64,000 bases of DNA from Ignavibacteriales bacterium. GTDB taxonomy: Bacteria; Bacteroidota; Ignavibacteria; Tepidaquicellales; Tepidaquicellaceae. Numbering within the stretch: the stretch's first letter is position 1; each line of letters opens with the position of its first letter. Below the pieces are notes generated by a model that saw only the letters and a list, made by a program, of their open reading frames with translations, ran no database searches and had not been told where the DNA came from. The position numbers were made by a program, and so were the translations under genes. Of the stretch, positions 31,172 through 39,980 are shown in pieces. The stretch lies in NCBI GenBank assembly GCA_020635255.1, contig JACKAC010000004.1, positions 50,199-114,198 on the forward strand, given 5' to 3'.

Positions 31172-33226
31172 TTAATAATCATACAGTTCACGCAATAACT
31201 TCCTCGCCCTATCCAGTGGGAAAAAGTTCTGCTCCAGTTCTGCTGCAAATGGTACCGGTGTATCAAGTCCTCCGGCCCTGAATACAGGCGCATCCAGGTA
31301 TTCAAAACACTTTTCGGATATCAATGCAGCAATTTCCGAGCCAATTCCCCCTGTGATACAATCTTCATGTAAAATCAATACCTTCCCGGTCTTTTTTACC
31401 GATGAAAATATAGTCTCCTTATCCAGCGGTAATAGTGTCCTGAGATCTATCACTTCTGCGTCTATATCCTGGTTTTCATTCAATATATCCATAGCCCAAT
31501 AGACTCCCTGACCGTATGTAATAATAGTTATGTCGTTGCCTTCCCTCACTATCCTCGCCTTACCTATCTCCACCGTATAATAATCCTCCGGCACCTGGTC
31601 TTTGAGTTTTCTGTACAGAAATTTGTGTTCAAAGAACATTACTGGGTTTGGGTCTTCTATAGCTGCTAGAAGTAAACCCTTCGCGTCGTAAGGCGTTGAG
31701 GGATAAACCACTTTTAAGCCGGGCGTGTGAAAGAACCATGCCTCGTTCGATTGTGAGTGAAACGGTCCCGCTCCTACTCCCGCACCGGTTGGCATCCTTA
31801 TTACCACATCGGCGTTTTGCTCCCACCGGTAGAATATCTTTGCTAAATTATTTACAACCTGGTTAAATCCCGACGTAACAAAATCCGCAAACTGCATCTC
31901 CACGACCGATTTCATCTTTTTTATCGAGAGTCCCAGCGACGTTCCAATGATCGCCGACTCGCATATTGGCGTGTTCCTTATCCGCTCCTTCCCAAACTCC
32001 TCATAAAATCCTTCCGTCACCTTAAATACTCCTCCATACTCCGCAATATCCTGTCCCAGCACCACTAAGTTATCATATCTCCTGAGCGCGATCCTGAGTC
32101 CGTCGGACACTGCATCCACAAACCTCATCTCCCGCGTTTTGTCACTTTCAGGACTTACGACTTCCTGATCGTATGACATATATACACTGCTTTCTTCTGT
32201 CTCCGTATCCGGCTTCGGGTTCTCAGCAGATAATGCTTTCTCGATCGCATCGTTTATCTCTTCGGCAAATTGGGTCCTGGTCTCCTCGACGAACTCGGTG
32301 GTGATAATGCCTTCTTTTAGGAGGTAGGTCTCGTAATTTCTGACGGGGTCTTTCTTTTCCCACATGGTGAAGAGCTCCTGCGGGACATATTTTGTACCGG
32401 AAGCCTCCTCGTGCCCGCGCATACGGAATGTCATGCACTCAAGGAGCACCGGGCGCGGGTTTGCGCGGATGGACTCGGCAAGTGTGCTGACTGTTTTGTA
32501 AACTCTTACTATATCATTGCCGTCTATCTGAAAACCTTCCATCCCATAGCCGGCGGCTCTATCTATGAGACTCTCACACCTATACTGTTCTTTTATAGTG
32601 GTGGAAAGTCCGTAGCCATTATTTTCTATTATGAAGATGACGGGAAGATCCCATACGGACGCGACGTTTAGTGCTTCGTGGAAATCGCCTTCGCTTGTTC
32701 CGCCCTCACCGGTAAAGACAGCCGTAACTTTACTTTCTTTTTTGAGTTTGCATGCGAGCGCAATACCATCGGCAATAGTCAGCTGGGGACCGAGGTGAGA
32801 GATCATTCCGACAATATGATGTTCGTTAGAACCGAAATGGAACGATCTTTCCCTGCCTTTGGAAAACCCGCCGTGCTTTCCCTGTAACTGCATGAAAAGT
32901 TTATCTAGAGGCATGTTACGTGTTGTGAATACACCGAGGTTGCGGTGCATGGGAAGAATATATTCATCATCTTCGAGTGCATTAGTAACACCGACCGCTA
33001 TAGCCTCCTGTCCGATACCCGAAAACCATTTACTTATCCTGCCTTTTCTCAGCAAGAGGAGCATCTTCTCCTCTATCATCCGGGGCTTTAGGATAGTAAG
33101 ATAAAGTGTTATCAGCTCTTCGTCTGTTATTACCTTTCTGTCATATTTAATGCTAACATCAAAGTCCTGCGCATCTGCAATATCCAATCCTGTTTGTTTT
33201 TCAGGCTTCATAGCTTGTGTTACCAA
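31172..33226 (-). CDS. 2-oxoacid dehydrogenase E1 component, alpha and beta subunits fused
   Basis: 684 aa. Residues about 30-345 are E1-alpha (thiamine-diphosphate motif GEGGTSEGDFHEALN...ENN, TFRMRGHEEASGTKY), and about 370-684 are E1-beta (EMRFVDAVSDGLRIALRR, GQDIAEYGGVFKVTEGF, EMQFADFVTSGFNQ, TPIPFA-like end). Such fusions decarboxylate pyruvate or branched-chain 2-oxo acids and pass the acyl group to E2. E2 and E3 are not in the window. The alpha motif has GEG where GDG is usual. No co-transcribed partner; long-range complex partner unknown. Confidence 0.9.
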   Translation of the reverse strand: MVTQAMKPEKQTGLDIADAQDFDVSIKYDRKVITDEELITLYLTILKPRMIEEKMLLLLRKGRISKWFSGIGQEAIAVGVTNALEDDEYILPMHRNLGVFTTRNMPLDKLFMQLQGKHGGFSKGRERSFHFGSNEHHIVGMISHLGPQLTIADGIALACKLKKESKVTAVFTGEGGTSEGDFHEALNVASVWDLPVIFIIENNGYGLSTTIKEQYRCESLIDRAAGYGMEGFQIDGNDIVRVYKTVSTLAESIRANPRPVLLECMTFRMRGHEEASGTKYVPQELFTMWEKKDPVRNYETYLLKEGIITTEFVEETRTQFAEEINDAIEKALSAENPKPDTETEESSVYMSYDQEVVSPESDKTREMRFVDAVSDGLRIALRRYDNLVVLGQDIAEYGGVFKVTEGFYEEFGKERIRNTPICESAIIGTSLGLSIKKMKSVVEMQFADFVTSGFNQVVNNLAKIFYRWEQNADVVIRMPTGAGVGAGPFHSQSNEAWFFHTPGLKVVYPSTPYDAKGLLLAAIEDPNPVMFFEHKFLYRKLKDQVPEDYYTVEIGKARIVREGNDITIITYGQGVYWAMDILNENQDIDAEVIDLRTLLPLDKETIFSSVKKTGKVLILHEDCITGGIGSEIAALISEKCFEYLDAPVFRAGGLDTPVPFAAELEQNFFPLDRARKLLRELYDY

Positions 33227-33282
33227 ATTTTAATCAAAATACTAATCTTCTATAATACATTAAATGAAATATTTCAAAACAA

Positions 33283-33315
33283 AAAAGGGTAAGATTTCGA
33301 TTATCTTACCCTTTT
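33283..33315 (-). terminator. Terminator of the ferritin gene
   Basis: Perfect 13-bp stem 33283-33295 / 33303-33315 (AAAAGGGTAAGAT with ATCTTACCCTTTT), 7-nt loop, then a T-rich run on the minus strand, 23 nt past the ferritin stop. Confidence 0.87.
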
Positions 33316-33337
33316 ATAGCTTTTATCTATCTAAATC

Positions 33338-33862
33338 CTATTTCATTTGTCCGGAAGTAATTTCGGGACCGGCTTTTCTCTGCGCAAATTCATTGTCCAT
33401 CATTAGTAATCCGTGTCCTTCACCATTGATAAGCTCAAGGTTAGCAATCCGCTTATTAAAGAGGTCGATCTCCTCTACCTGCTCATCTACATACCATTGA
33501 AGGAAGGTCTCTACAGCGTGATTGCTTTCTGATTTAGCAAGGTTTACTAAATTATCAATTGATTGTTTTATGAACTCTTCCTGCTTGAGCGCTTTTTGGA
33601 ATGCGTCGAGTATTGAATCGAACTGGACGGGCGGACCATCGAGGGAGGTAAGAGTTACTACTCCTCCCATTCTATGGACGAAATTAAACATCTTCATCGC
33701 GTGGAAGTGTTCCTCCTGCGCCTGTACATAAAAGAAGTTAGCGAAGCCGTCGAGGTTGATAGACTCAAAATACGCAGTCATCGAAAGGTATGTGTATTCC
33801 GAATAGAACTCTCTGTTTATTTGTTTATTCAGTTCTTCCTGAATCTTATCGGAAAAAAGCAT
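33338..33862 (-). CDS. ftnA: Ferritin (non-haem iron storage)
   Basis: 174 aa four-helix ferritin. The ferroxidase ligands fit NREFYSEYTYLSM (Glu near 17), AQEEHFHAMKM (Glu/His near 50-53) and QWYVDEQVEE (Glu near 130). It oxidises Fe(II) and stores it in the 24-mer cage. A GGAGG ribosome-binding site precedes the ATG. Monocistronic with its own terminator. The C-terminal extension after residue 160 (AQRKAGPEITSGQMK) is short and polar. Confidence 0.93.
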   Translation of the reverse strand: MLFSDKIQEELNKQINREFYSEYTYLSMTAYFESINLDGFANFFYVQAQEEHFHAMKMFNFVHRMGGVVTLTSLDGPPVQFDSILDAFQKALKQEEFIKQSIDNLVNLAKSESNHAVETFLQWYVDEQVEEIDLFNKRIANLELINGEGHGLLMMDNEFAQRKAGPEITSGQMK

Positions 33863-33934
33863 AATGCCTCCAAAAATTTTAGTTAATATTCTTTAATTAA
33901 GGCAATATACTTATATTCCGTCGCAAATTAAATG

Positions 33935-34282
33935 TCAATCGGGCTCCTTCGGTCCCTTGTAATTATCGGTAAAGCCCGCTTCGGACTTCCACTCGGTAAA
34001 GTATATCTTAAGGTCTGCCTCACTCTTCCAGCTTGTGTAGTATATTTTCCAATCGGCATCCGATTTCCATTCGGTAAAATACCACAGCCCGCTGTTTGGT
34101 TTCGCGTCGGATTTCCATTCGGTAACATAGACTATCATATCCGCTTCGCTTTTCCAGTTGGTAATAAATACTTTCTTATCGGCATCACTTTTCCAACTGG
34201 TTACATAGACAACCTGGGAAAACGCAGACCCCGCGGTAAAAAGGAAAAAAAGTAATAATGAAATTTTTAATGAAGCTTTCAT
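33935..34282 (-). CDS. Secreted Septknot-domain (DUF6150) protein
   Basis: 115 aa: signal peptide (1-22, cut at AFSQ), then about six or seven copies of a 13-residue unit with consensus hhYhTxWKSxAD (for example VYVTSWKSDADK, IYYTSWKSEADL). The third unit is extended by KPNSGLWYF. This matches the DUF6150/Septknot family, small knotted all-beta-hairpin repeats of unknown role. Periplasmic or cell-surface. It is divergent from yjbQ (78 nt gap), and no promoter consensus was found for either. Confidence 0.82.
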   Translation of the reverse strand: MKASLKISLLLFFLFTAGSAFSQVVYVTSWKSDADKKVFITNWKSEADMIVYVTEWKSDAKPNSGLWYFTEWKSDADWKIYYTSWKSEADLKIYFTEWKSEAGFTDNYKGPKEPD

Positions 34283-34360
34283 TTTACAGTTATTTAATTA
34301 AATGTAATACTTATTATTTAATAATTGATACCTGAAAGAGAAATCTAAGTTCCCAAGAGT

Positions 34361-34786
34361 ATGACCAAATTCATTCAGAAAGAGTTTAAATTAAAGCCAT
34401 ATTCGCGTGGATTTCATATAATTACGGGCGAGGTAGTAAGGGAGATCCCCGAGCTTAAAGACATACGAACGGGGATGTGTCATGTTTTTATCAAACATAC
34501 AAGCGCCTCATTAACCATTAATGAAAACGCCGATCCGACGGTAAGAAAGGATTTCGAGTCATATTTTAACAGGTGCGTCCCGGAAGACGAGCCCTACTAT
34601 CTCCATAATTATGAAGGTTCGGATGACATGCCTGCTCACATAAAAAGTTCGATGATGGGAAACTCTGTTACAGTCCCGGTCACAAAGGGCGAACTCAACC
34701 TGGGCACGTGGCAGGGAATATACCTTTGCGAGCACAGGGACAATGGCGGAGCAAGAAAAATCGTTGTTACTATCTGGGGAGATTAG
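34361..34786 (+). CDS. YjbQ/UPF0047-family protein
   Basis: 141 aa with the full family signature: GMCHVFIKHTSASLTINENADP (about 38-59), HIKSSMMGNSVTVPVTKGELNLGTWQGIYLCEHRD (about 93-127) and the end RKIVVTIWG. E. coli YjbQ has weak thiamine-phosphate synthase activity; the real role is unsettled. Its stop codon overlaps the end of the convergent secreted protein gene by 4 nt. Confidence 0.93.
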   Translation: MTKFIQKEFKLKPYSRGFHIITGEVVREIPELKDIRTGMCHVFIKHTSASLTINENADPTVRKDFESYFNRCVPEDEPYYLHNYEGSDDMPAHIKSSMMGNSVTVPVTKGELNLGTWQGIYLCEHRDNGGARKIVVTIWGD

Positions 34787-36225
34787 AAATCAGCTGTAAA
34801 AATTAAACCTCCAAACCCTCTGAATCTATCCCTACTGTAAAAGAAAGAAAGTTCATATTCCATCCCCTTGATAAGGGGTTTGTCAAGTTTACATTTAACT
34901 ACATGCTTACCCCTGGAGAAAGTTTCTTCTAAAACGTCCATACTGTCTTCTTTTTTTGCTCCTTTAAATGAAGCAATCTCTCTACTCAAGGATAGTTTTA
35001 CTGTACATTCTTCCTGAAGGGAAAAGGTTACTTCAATATTCTCAGCATCTATAACCTCAACATCCGTAACTTCCGACGGTGTTAGGTCACTGGTCAAATC
35101 AACCCATTCACCGTATTCTTTTTCGCCTAATTTAAGGTATGTAATTTTAGCAGCCTCTCCTGCGGCATAATGAATTGCAACCGGAAAAACGGAATATATA
35201 TCTGATCTCAATCCATAATTATATGGGAAGTGAAATGAAAATACATATGAATCAATGCCGAGAACGTTTCTCATGGATGAGGTTTTCATAAAGATAGGAC
35301 CAGCCTGTTCCTCAAAATCAAAATACAGAATTGGTTTACCTTTAACATTAAAATATTCATTCCTTTTCGATCTGTCCTTATCCCATTTCTCCTCTTCTAA
35401 ATCTAATGTCTCTCTTGAAGGATCTATATATTTTACGGAAATAACAGCTTTTTCTGAGTCATTAATTATCTCATCTCTAATATACTCATATTCATAGATC
35501 CGCATTGGCACCTCACTCTTCCCGGACAATAACGACAAAAAATTATTTGGGGTTACAGCCGAGAGATCCCCGGGATTATAGCTTTCCATATCAAATGATA
35601 TCACTACCTGCATCTTATCACCTATGGATGTAAATCCAAAATCTACATTAGAAAGGTCGGGAACATCTTCCTTAAATTTTTCACTTATCTCCGCATAAAT
35701 ATTAGTATTCATATACATCAAAACCACCGTACTGTCACGGAATATAATGGGCACTCTATTTTCTTGATCAAATATAATTAACTTATCTTTTCCGATGATC
35801 GAATACGAAAAGCACGAATCGGGAAATCCGAATTCATCAAATTCTTCAATCTCTAGCATAGACTCCTCACCAAATATTGTGGATTTTTCCTGTCCCGGAG
35901 GAAATTTTATATGATGGATAACATTCAACACGCTATCCAAAAGAATATACTCTTTGCCTTCATCAAAGTATTCAAAATTTCGGGTAACGCTTAAAATTGT
36001 ATCACTATTAGTAAATTTTTCCCATATAAATTTCTTAAAGACATGCTTATCTATTAATGTGTCACCTGAATATTTTCTATAAAGGAGAAATGTATTGGTA
36101 TGCATGCTGTCACCCATAATATATGAATAATACAGGTTTGATCTTGTATCAGTAGGGGATTGAGAAAATAGCGACGCAGATATTGAAAGGAATACTACAA
36201 AAAAAAGAAGGGTTAATTTCCTCAT
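34783..36225 (-). CDS. Secreted protein of unknown function
   Basis: About 480 aa from the Met at 36225 (the ORF opens four codons earlier). Signal peptide of about 22 residues, cut near SLFSQ. The mature part is rich in acidic and aromatic residues and beta-strand patterns with no recognised motif and no T9SS sorting domain. The C-terminal ending FRGFGGLIFTADF (Phe last) is compatible with an outer-membrane-associated beta-strand. Convergent with yjbQ. Confidence 0.75.
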   Translation of the reverse strand: MRKLTLLFFVVFLSISASLFSQSPTDTRSNLYYSYIMGDSMHTNTFLLYRKYSGDTLIDKHVFKKFIWEKFTNSDTILSVTRNFEYFDEGKEYILLDSVLNVIHHIKFPPGQEKSTIFGEESMLEIEEFDEFGFPDSCFSYSIIGKDKLIIFDQENRVPIIFRDSTVVLMYMNTNIYAEISEKFKEDVPDLSNVDFGFTSIGDKMQVVISFDMESYNPGDLSAVTPNNFLSLLSGKSEVPMRIYEYEYIRDEIINDSEKAVISVKYIDPSRETLDLEEEKWDKDRSKRNEYFNVKGKPILYFDFEEQAGPIFMKTSSMRNVLGIDSYVFSFHFPYNYGLRSDIYSVFPVAIHYAAGEAAKITYLKLGEKEYGEWVDLTSDLTPSEVTDVEVIDAENIEVTFSLQEECTVKLSLSREIASFKGAKKEDSMDVLEETFSRGKHVVKCKLDKPLIKGMEYELSFFYSRDRFRGFGGLIFTADF

Positions 36226-36303
36226 ACAATTTCTCATTTGTAAAAAAGTGTATAAGAAAATAACCCTCTAAAGTGTTACAATCAACTTTAAAAATCCAAA
36301 ACC

Positions 36304-37161
36304 CTATTTATAAATATTTTCTATTACTGTTTTTGGCAACCATTGCTGGAGTTTTATCACTTCTTCTTCAGAAATAGGATTTCCAACCAGGCTTCCGCTT
36401 ACTTCACTTGTCGAAGCGAGAGAAATCTTTTGTAATGTATATCTGAGCTCCTGTATCTCTATAGGAAACTTTGTGATCTGGTTTCCCCCAAGGTATATTT
36501 CAAGAAGTCTTTTCATATCCTCTATGTCAGAGGGAACCGTTACAATATTATTAAATGTAAGGTCCAGCACTTTTAGCTTGTAGAGCTGTCCCATCTCTTC
36601 AGGGAAGTAGTTCAACCCGGTATTTGAAAGATACAGCTTTTCGACATTGTTCAGTGAAAAGAAACTCTTTGGCAACGTATTGATCAGCACCTTGTTCATG
36701 CTGAGTTCCTTAAGCGAAGGAATAGCACCGGCAACCTGAAAAGCTCCATCTACGTCGAGCGCTGAATTTCCGTCGAGATTGAGCACCTCGAGATTTGTCA
36801 GTTCTGTAATTTCACCAGGCAGAGACGCGATGTTATTATCTTCGAGTATCAGCCACTGGAGGTTTCGCAGATGCTTTATTTCCGGAGGGAGCGAAGTGAG
36901 CTGGTTTTTGCTCAGATTGCAGTACTGCAGGTTATTCAGTGTACCGATCTCAGCCGGAAGAGCCGTCAGATTTTGGTTAGTAAGATTTAGCCTGTAAACC
37001 TGCGATGGATTTTGCAGAGCCTCATCCAGCGATTTATAGAGCGCAGTCCTTTGTAATTCCGCAAGCGGAAGAGGTCCGCTTTGAGCAAAGTTACTCCCCG
37101 GAAGTGTACCTAAAAAAACAATGGTTAGTAATACTAAAAAGATGGTTTTACCTTTCTTCAT
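36304..37161 (-). CDS. Secreted leucine-rich repeat protein
   Basis: 285 aa: signal peptide (1-26, cut at NFAQ), a helical cap (30-52), then about seven LRRs of 22-23 residues with the bacterial LPxEI pattern (LTALPAEIGTLNNLQYCNLSKNQ, LTSLPPEIKHLRNLQWLILEDNN) to about residue 235. A C-terminal cap ends EEEVIKLQQWLPKTVIENIYK. Such exported LRR proteins mediate protein binding. The partner is unknown; no sorting domain. Confidence 0.88.
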   Translation of the reverse strand: MKKGKTIFLVLLTIVFLGTLPGSNFAQSGPLPLAELQRTALYKSLDEALQNPSQVYRLNLTNQNLTALPAEIGTLNNLQYCNLSKNQLTSLPPEIKHLRNLQWLILEDNNIASLPGEITELTNLEVLNLDGNSALDVDGAFQVAGAIPSLKELSMNKVLINTLPKSFFSLNNVEKLYLSNTGLNYFPEEMGQLYKLKVLDLTFNNIVTVPSDIEDMKRLLEIYLGGNQITKFPIEIQELRYTLQKISLASTSEVSGSLVGNPISEEEVIKLQQWLPKTVIENIYK

Positions 37162-37426
37162 AAACCTGTTTTAATTTACCCTACGTAAATATAATAAAAA
37201 TACTTATAAAATATGCAAGAAATAAGTGGAGGAGCTGTATTTCTGGTTAGCAAGTAAGTGTTGATTTTACAATAAAAATGTAAAATTAAAGTAAATACTC
37301 TATAGTTAACACACAGCGAAATGAAGGAATTGTAACCAAAACCGAAGCTGGTCGTTATAAATTGAGGATGTAATATTAATTCAATATTTTTTAAAACCCA
37401 TATACTAAAACTTAAACAATAAAAAA

Positions 37427-37924
37427 ATGACGAGAAGTGAAGCGCTCCTGATGGAGTTTGAGAGAGAGGCAGATAAGACGCGGAAAATGCTCGAGAGAGT
37501 GCCGCTCGACAAAGCCGACTGGAAACCGCACGAGAAATCATTTACACTTGGCAGACTCGCATCGCATGTTGCAGAGATACCGGGCTGGGCAAATGTAACC
37601 TTAAACCAGGATGAACTCGATTTTTCCAAAATGGACTACAAGCCTGTTGTTGCCGAAACGACCGAGGATCTATTAAAGCTATTCGATGAGAAAAGAGCGG
37701 GGGCGGCTGAAGCAATTAAAAATGCGACAGACGAAGTGCTGATGTCAGACTGGACAATGAGAGATGGCGATACCGTTTTCTTTACCGCTCCAAAGATCGG
37801 CGTACTGAGGGATTTTGTTCTTAACCATGTGATACACCACCGCGCACAGCTGGGGGTTTATCTCAGGATGAACGATGTGCCCGTACCACAAACGTTTGGT
37901 CCGACTGCAGACGAGCAAATGTAA
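37427..37924 (+). CDS. DinB-family protein (third in the window)
   Basis: 165 aa. Putative metal-ligand histidines: LASHVAEIPGW near residue 47 and NHVIHHRAQLGVYLRMND near 125-142, the common DinB_2 layout with the final PVPQTFGPTADE. It stands alone, away from the two DinB genes at 12-13 kb, and ends in a terminator hairpin. Confidence 0.9.
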   Translation: MTRSEALLMEFEREADKTRKMLERVPLDKADWKPHEKSFTLGRLASHVAEIPGWANVTLNQDELDFSKMDYKPVVAETTEDLLKLFDEKRAGAAEAIKNATDEVLMSDWTMRDGDTVFFTAPKIGVLRDFVLNHVIHHRAQLGVYLRMNDVPVPQTFGPTADEQM

Positions 37925-37930
37925 GTTTAT

Positions 37931-37970
37931 AAAAAAAGCCCGGCTCCAAGGAGCCAGGCATACTTTTTTG
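37931..37970. terminator. Bidirectional terminator
   Basis: GCC-c-GGCTCC pairs with GGAGCC-a-GGC (37938-37947 / 37950-37959), with seven A before and a T-rich run after. It serves the plus-strand DinB gene and the convergent small secreted protein. Confidence 0.78.
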
Positions 37971-37986
37971 TCAGCCTTTACTTTAC

Positions 37987-38379
37987 CTACCTGTAATTTA
38001 TCCGCAAATATCCCGAGGTCAGGAGATTATCATATCCGTCATAGACATATATGTCATAATCACCGCTCTTATAGAAAGTGATCTTTTGCCAAAACCATGT
38101 CCAGTCTTTTTGAGTATCCTGGTAAATGGTATTGTCATAATCACCGTTTCTGTAAATAACGTACTTTGCTGTGTAAGAGCTGATCTCGTAAGGCATACGA
38201 ACAAGAACATAAAGGTATCCGCCATCACTGCTGATATTAAAAGTAGAAGCAGAACTGATCGGATAACCGTCATCGTCTACACCTTCGCAAAAATAAAGTG
38301 ACTGACTTTGTGCCTGTGAATTGAAGAACATAAATAAAGCAAAAACGAAAAATGATGCTGTTAGTAGCTTTTTTAACAT
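37987..38379 (-). CDS. Small secreted beta-rich protein
   Basis: 130 aa: signal peptide (1-24, cut at SQAQ). The mature part is beta-rich and Tyr-rich (LYFCEGVDDDGYPISSASTFNI, GYLYVLVRMPYEI, KSGDYDIYVYDGYDNLL), about one small beta-sandwich, and has a single Cys. A CAAGGAG-like ribosome-binding site precedes the ATG. No family name can be given. Confidence 0.8.
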   Translation of the reverse strand: MLKKLLTASFFVFALFMFFNSQAQSQSLYFCEGVDDDGYPISSASTFNISSDGGYLYVLVRMPYEISSYTAKYVIYRNGDYDNTIYQDTQKDWTWFWQKITFYKSGDYDIYVYDGYDNLLTSGYLRINYR

Positions 38380-38549
38380 TGGATTTCTCCTTGTTTGATT
38401 TAGGATAATATATTAATTACGAATTTATTTTAAAATGGCTATTATTTGAGCGATTCTATCATTTAACCCAGCAATTGTGATAAAGTTTCATTCCTTCGAA
38501 AACCAAATTACCCCCTGTTTCTATTTGATTTCCTTTGCTATTTTCACAT

Positions 38550-39980
38550 ATGCTATTCAATTCCTTCATATTCTTGTTTTTTCTTGCACTGGTAATCCCT
38601 TTGTATTTCATTCTTCCACGTAATTACAGAAAATATTTTCTTATTCTTGCCAGCTATTTTTTCTATGGATACTGGGATTGGCGATTTTGCTCATTACTTC
38701 TTATCTCTACTATTGTTGATTTTTACGCAAGTAAATATATCGATAAAACCGATAACCGGGCACGGAAGAAAGCGTGGCTCATGGTGAGTATCTTTACAAA
38801 CCTGGGCATACTGGGTTTTTTTAAATATTTCCAGTTTTTTGTCGATAGTATCTCACCCGTAGCGGGTATATTCGGGGGCAACCTGGATTACCTTCACATG
38901 AATATAATTCTCCCGGTAGGTATTTCATTTTATACTTTCCAGACAATGTCATATACGATCGATGTTTACAGAGAAAATCTGAAACCGGCGGACAACTTCG
39001 CGGATTTTTCATTATATGTTTCATTTTTCCCGCAACTAGTTGCGGGACCTATCGAACGTGCTGGGCACTTACTGCCCCAGATCAAAATTATGAACAAGCC
39101 GACAAGGGAGCAGATAAACACAGGAATTATCCTTATCATTACGGGTATGTTTAAAAAAGTAATGATAGGAGATACAACAGGAAGGATAGTAGATAATATT
39201 TTTTCTAACCCCGGGTATTACAAGTCCGATGAACTCCTATTTGCACTACTGCTCTTTTCGATACAAATATACGCGGACTTCTCCGGTTACAGCAGTATAG
39301 CCCGCGGTACAGCAAGACTGTTTGGAGTCGAGCTAATGAGAAACTTCGAACAGCCGTACCTATCGGCAAATATAACCGAGTTTTGGAGGAGATGGCATAT
39401 ATCCCTTTCTACGTGGCTGAGAGATTATCTTTACATTCCACTGGGCGGTAATAGAAAAGGAAAATTTCGAACAGACGTAAATCTAATGCTTACGATGCTT
39501 TTAGGAGGACTCTGGCATGGAGCAAACTGGACATTTGTAATGTGGGGAGGGCTCCACGGGATATATCTAATAATACATAAGCTGATACTAAGAGGAAAAG
39601 AAATTAAAAGCCGTTTCGAGTATACATCCTTAAAAAGTCTGGTTCTATTTTCACTAAAAGTTTTAGTAACTTTCACATTGGTTTTGATCACGTGGTTATT
39701 TTTCAGAGCTGAGAGTTTCCCTCAGGCATTTATGATAATAGGGAAATTCGTTCAGTGGCAAAGCGGTGAATTCACAATGAGGTTTGCACGAATTACGGGT
39801 ATTTTCATGTTCGTGATCTTATTGTCAGATTTCTTTGAATACTACACAAAGAAACATTCATTTATGACCCTTATCAGGTCTATTCCCGTCAGATATGCAG
39901 TACTCTCTGCCCTTATAATTACAACGCTCTTATATATGTTTCAGTCGGAGCCACTTCCGTTCATTTATTTCCAATTCTAA
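38550..39980 (+). CDS. MBOAT-family O-acyltransferase (AlgI-like)
   Basis: 476 aa from the ATG at 38550; a TTG five codons upstream would also be open. About 11 membrane helices and the MBOAT signatures RRWHISLSTWLRDYLYIPLGG and GGLWHGANWTFVMWGGLHG with the catalytic His. AlgI/PatA/DltB-type proteins move acetyl or alanyl groups across the inner membrane to a polysaccharide or wall polymer, working with an SGNH partner. Its last base is shared with the start codon of the next gene, an SGNH protein. Confidence 0.92.
   Translation: MLFNSFIFLFFLALVIPLYFILPRNYRKYFLILASYFFYGYWDWRFCSLLLISTIVDFYASKYIDKTDNRARKKAWLMVSIFTNLGILGFFKYFQFFVDSISPVAGIFGGNLDYLHMNIILPVGISFYTFQTMSYTIDVYRENLKPADNFADFSLYVSFFPQLVAGPIERAGHLLPQIKIMNKPTREQINTGIILIITGMFKKVMIGDTTGRIVDNIFSNPGYYKSDELLFALLLFSIQIYADFSGYSSIARGTARLFGVELMRNFEQPYLSANITEFWRRWHISLSTWLRDYLYIPLGGNRKGKFRTDVNLMLTMLLGGLWHGANWTFVMWGGLHGIYLIIHKLILRGKEIKSRFEYTSLKSLVLFSLKVLVTFTLVLITWLFFRAESFPQAFMIIGKFVQWQSGEFTMRFARITGIFMFVILLSDFFEYYTKKHSFMTLIRSIPVRYAVLSALIITTLLYMFQSEPLPFIYFQF

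Noticed and set aside
33928..34255. Two ORFs overlapping the Septknot gene in other frames
   Set aside because: They arise from the DNA repeat; their products are repetitive artefacts without signal peptide or family match.
37264..37286. Inverted repeat ATTTTACA-N7-TGTAAAAT between the LRR and DinB genes
   Set aside because: AT-only repeat in an AT-rich spacer, no T-run or promoter nearby; likely chance.
37176..37541. 121-aa minus-strand ORF across the intergenic region and the DinB start
   Set aside because: Antisense to DinB for half its length, no ribosome-binding site, and composition unlike neighbours.
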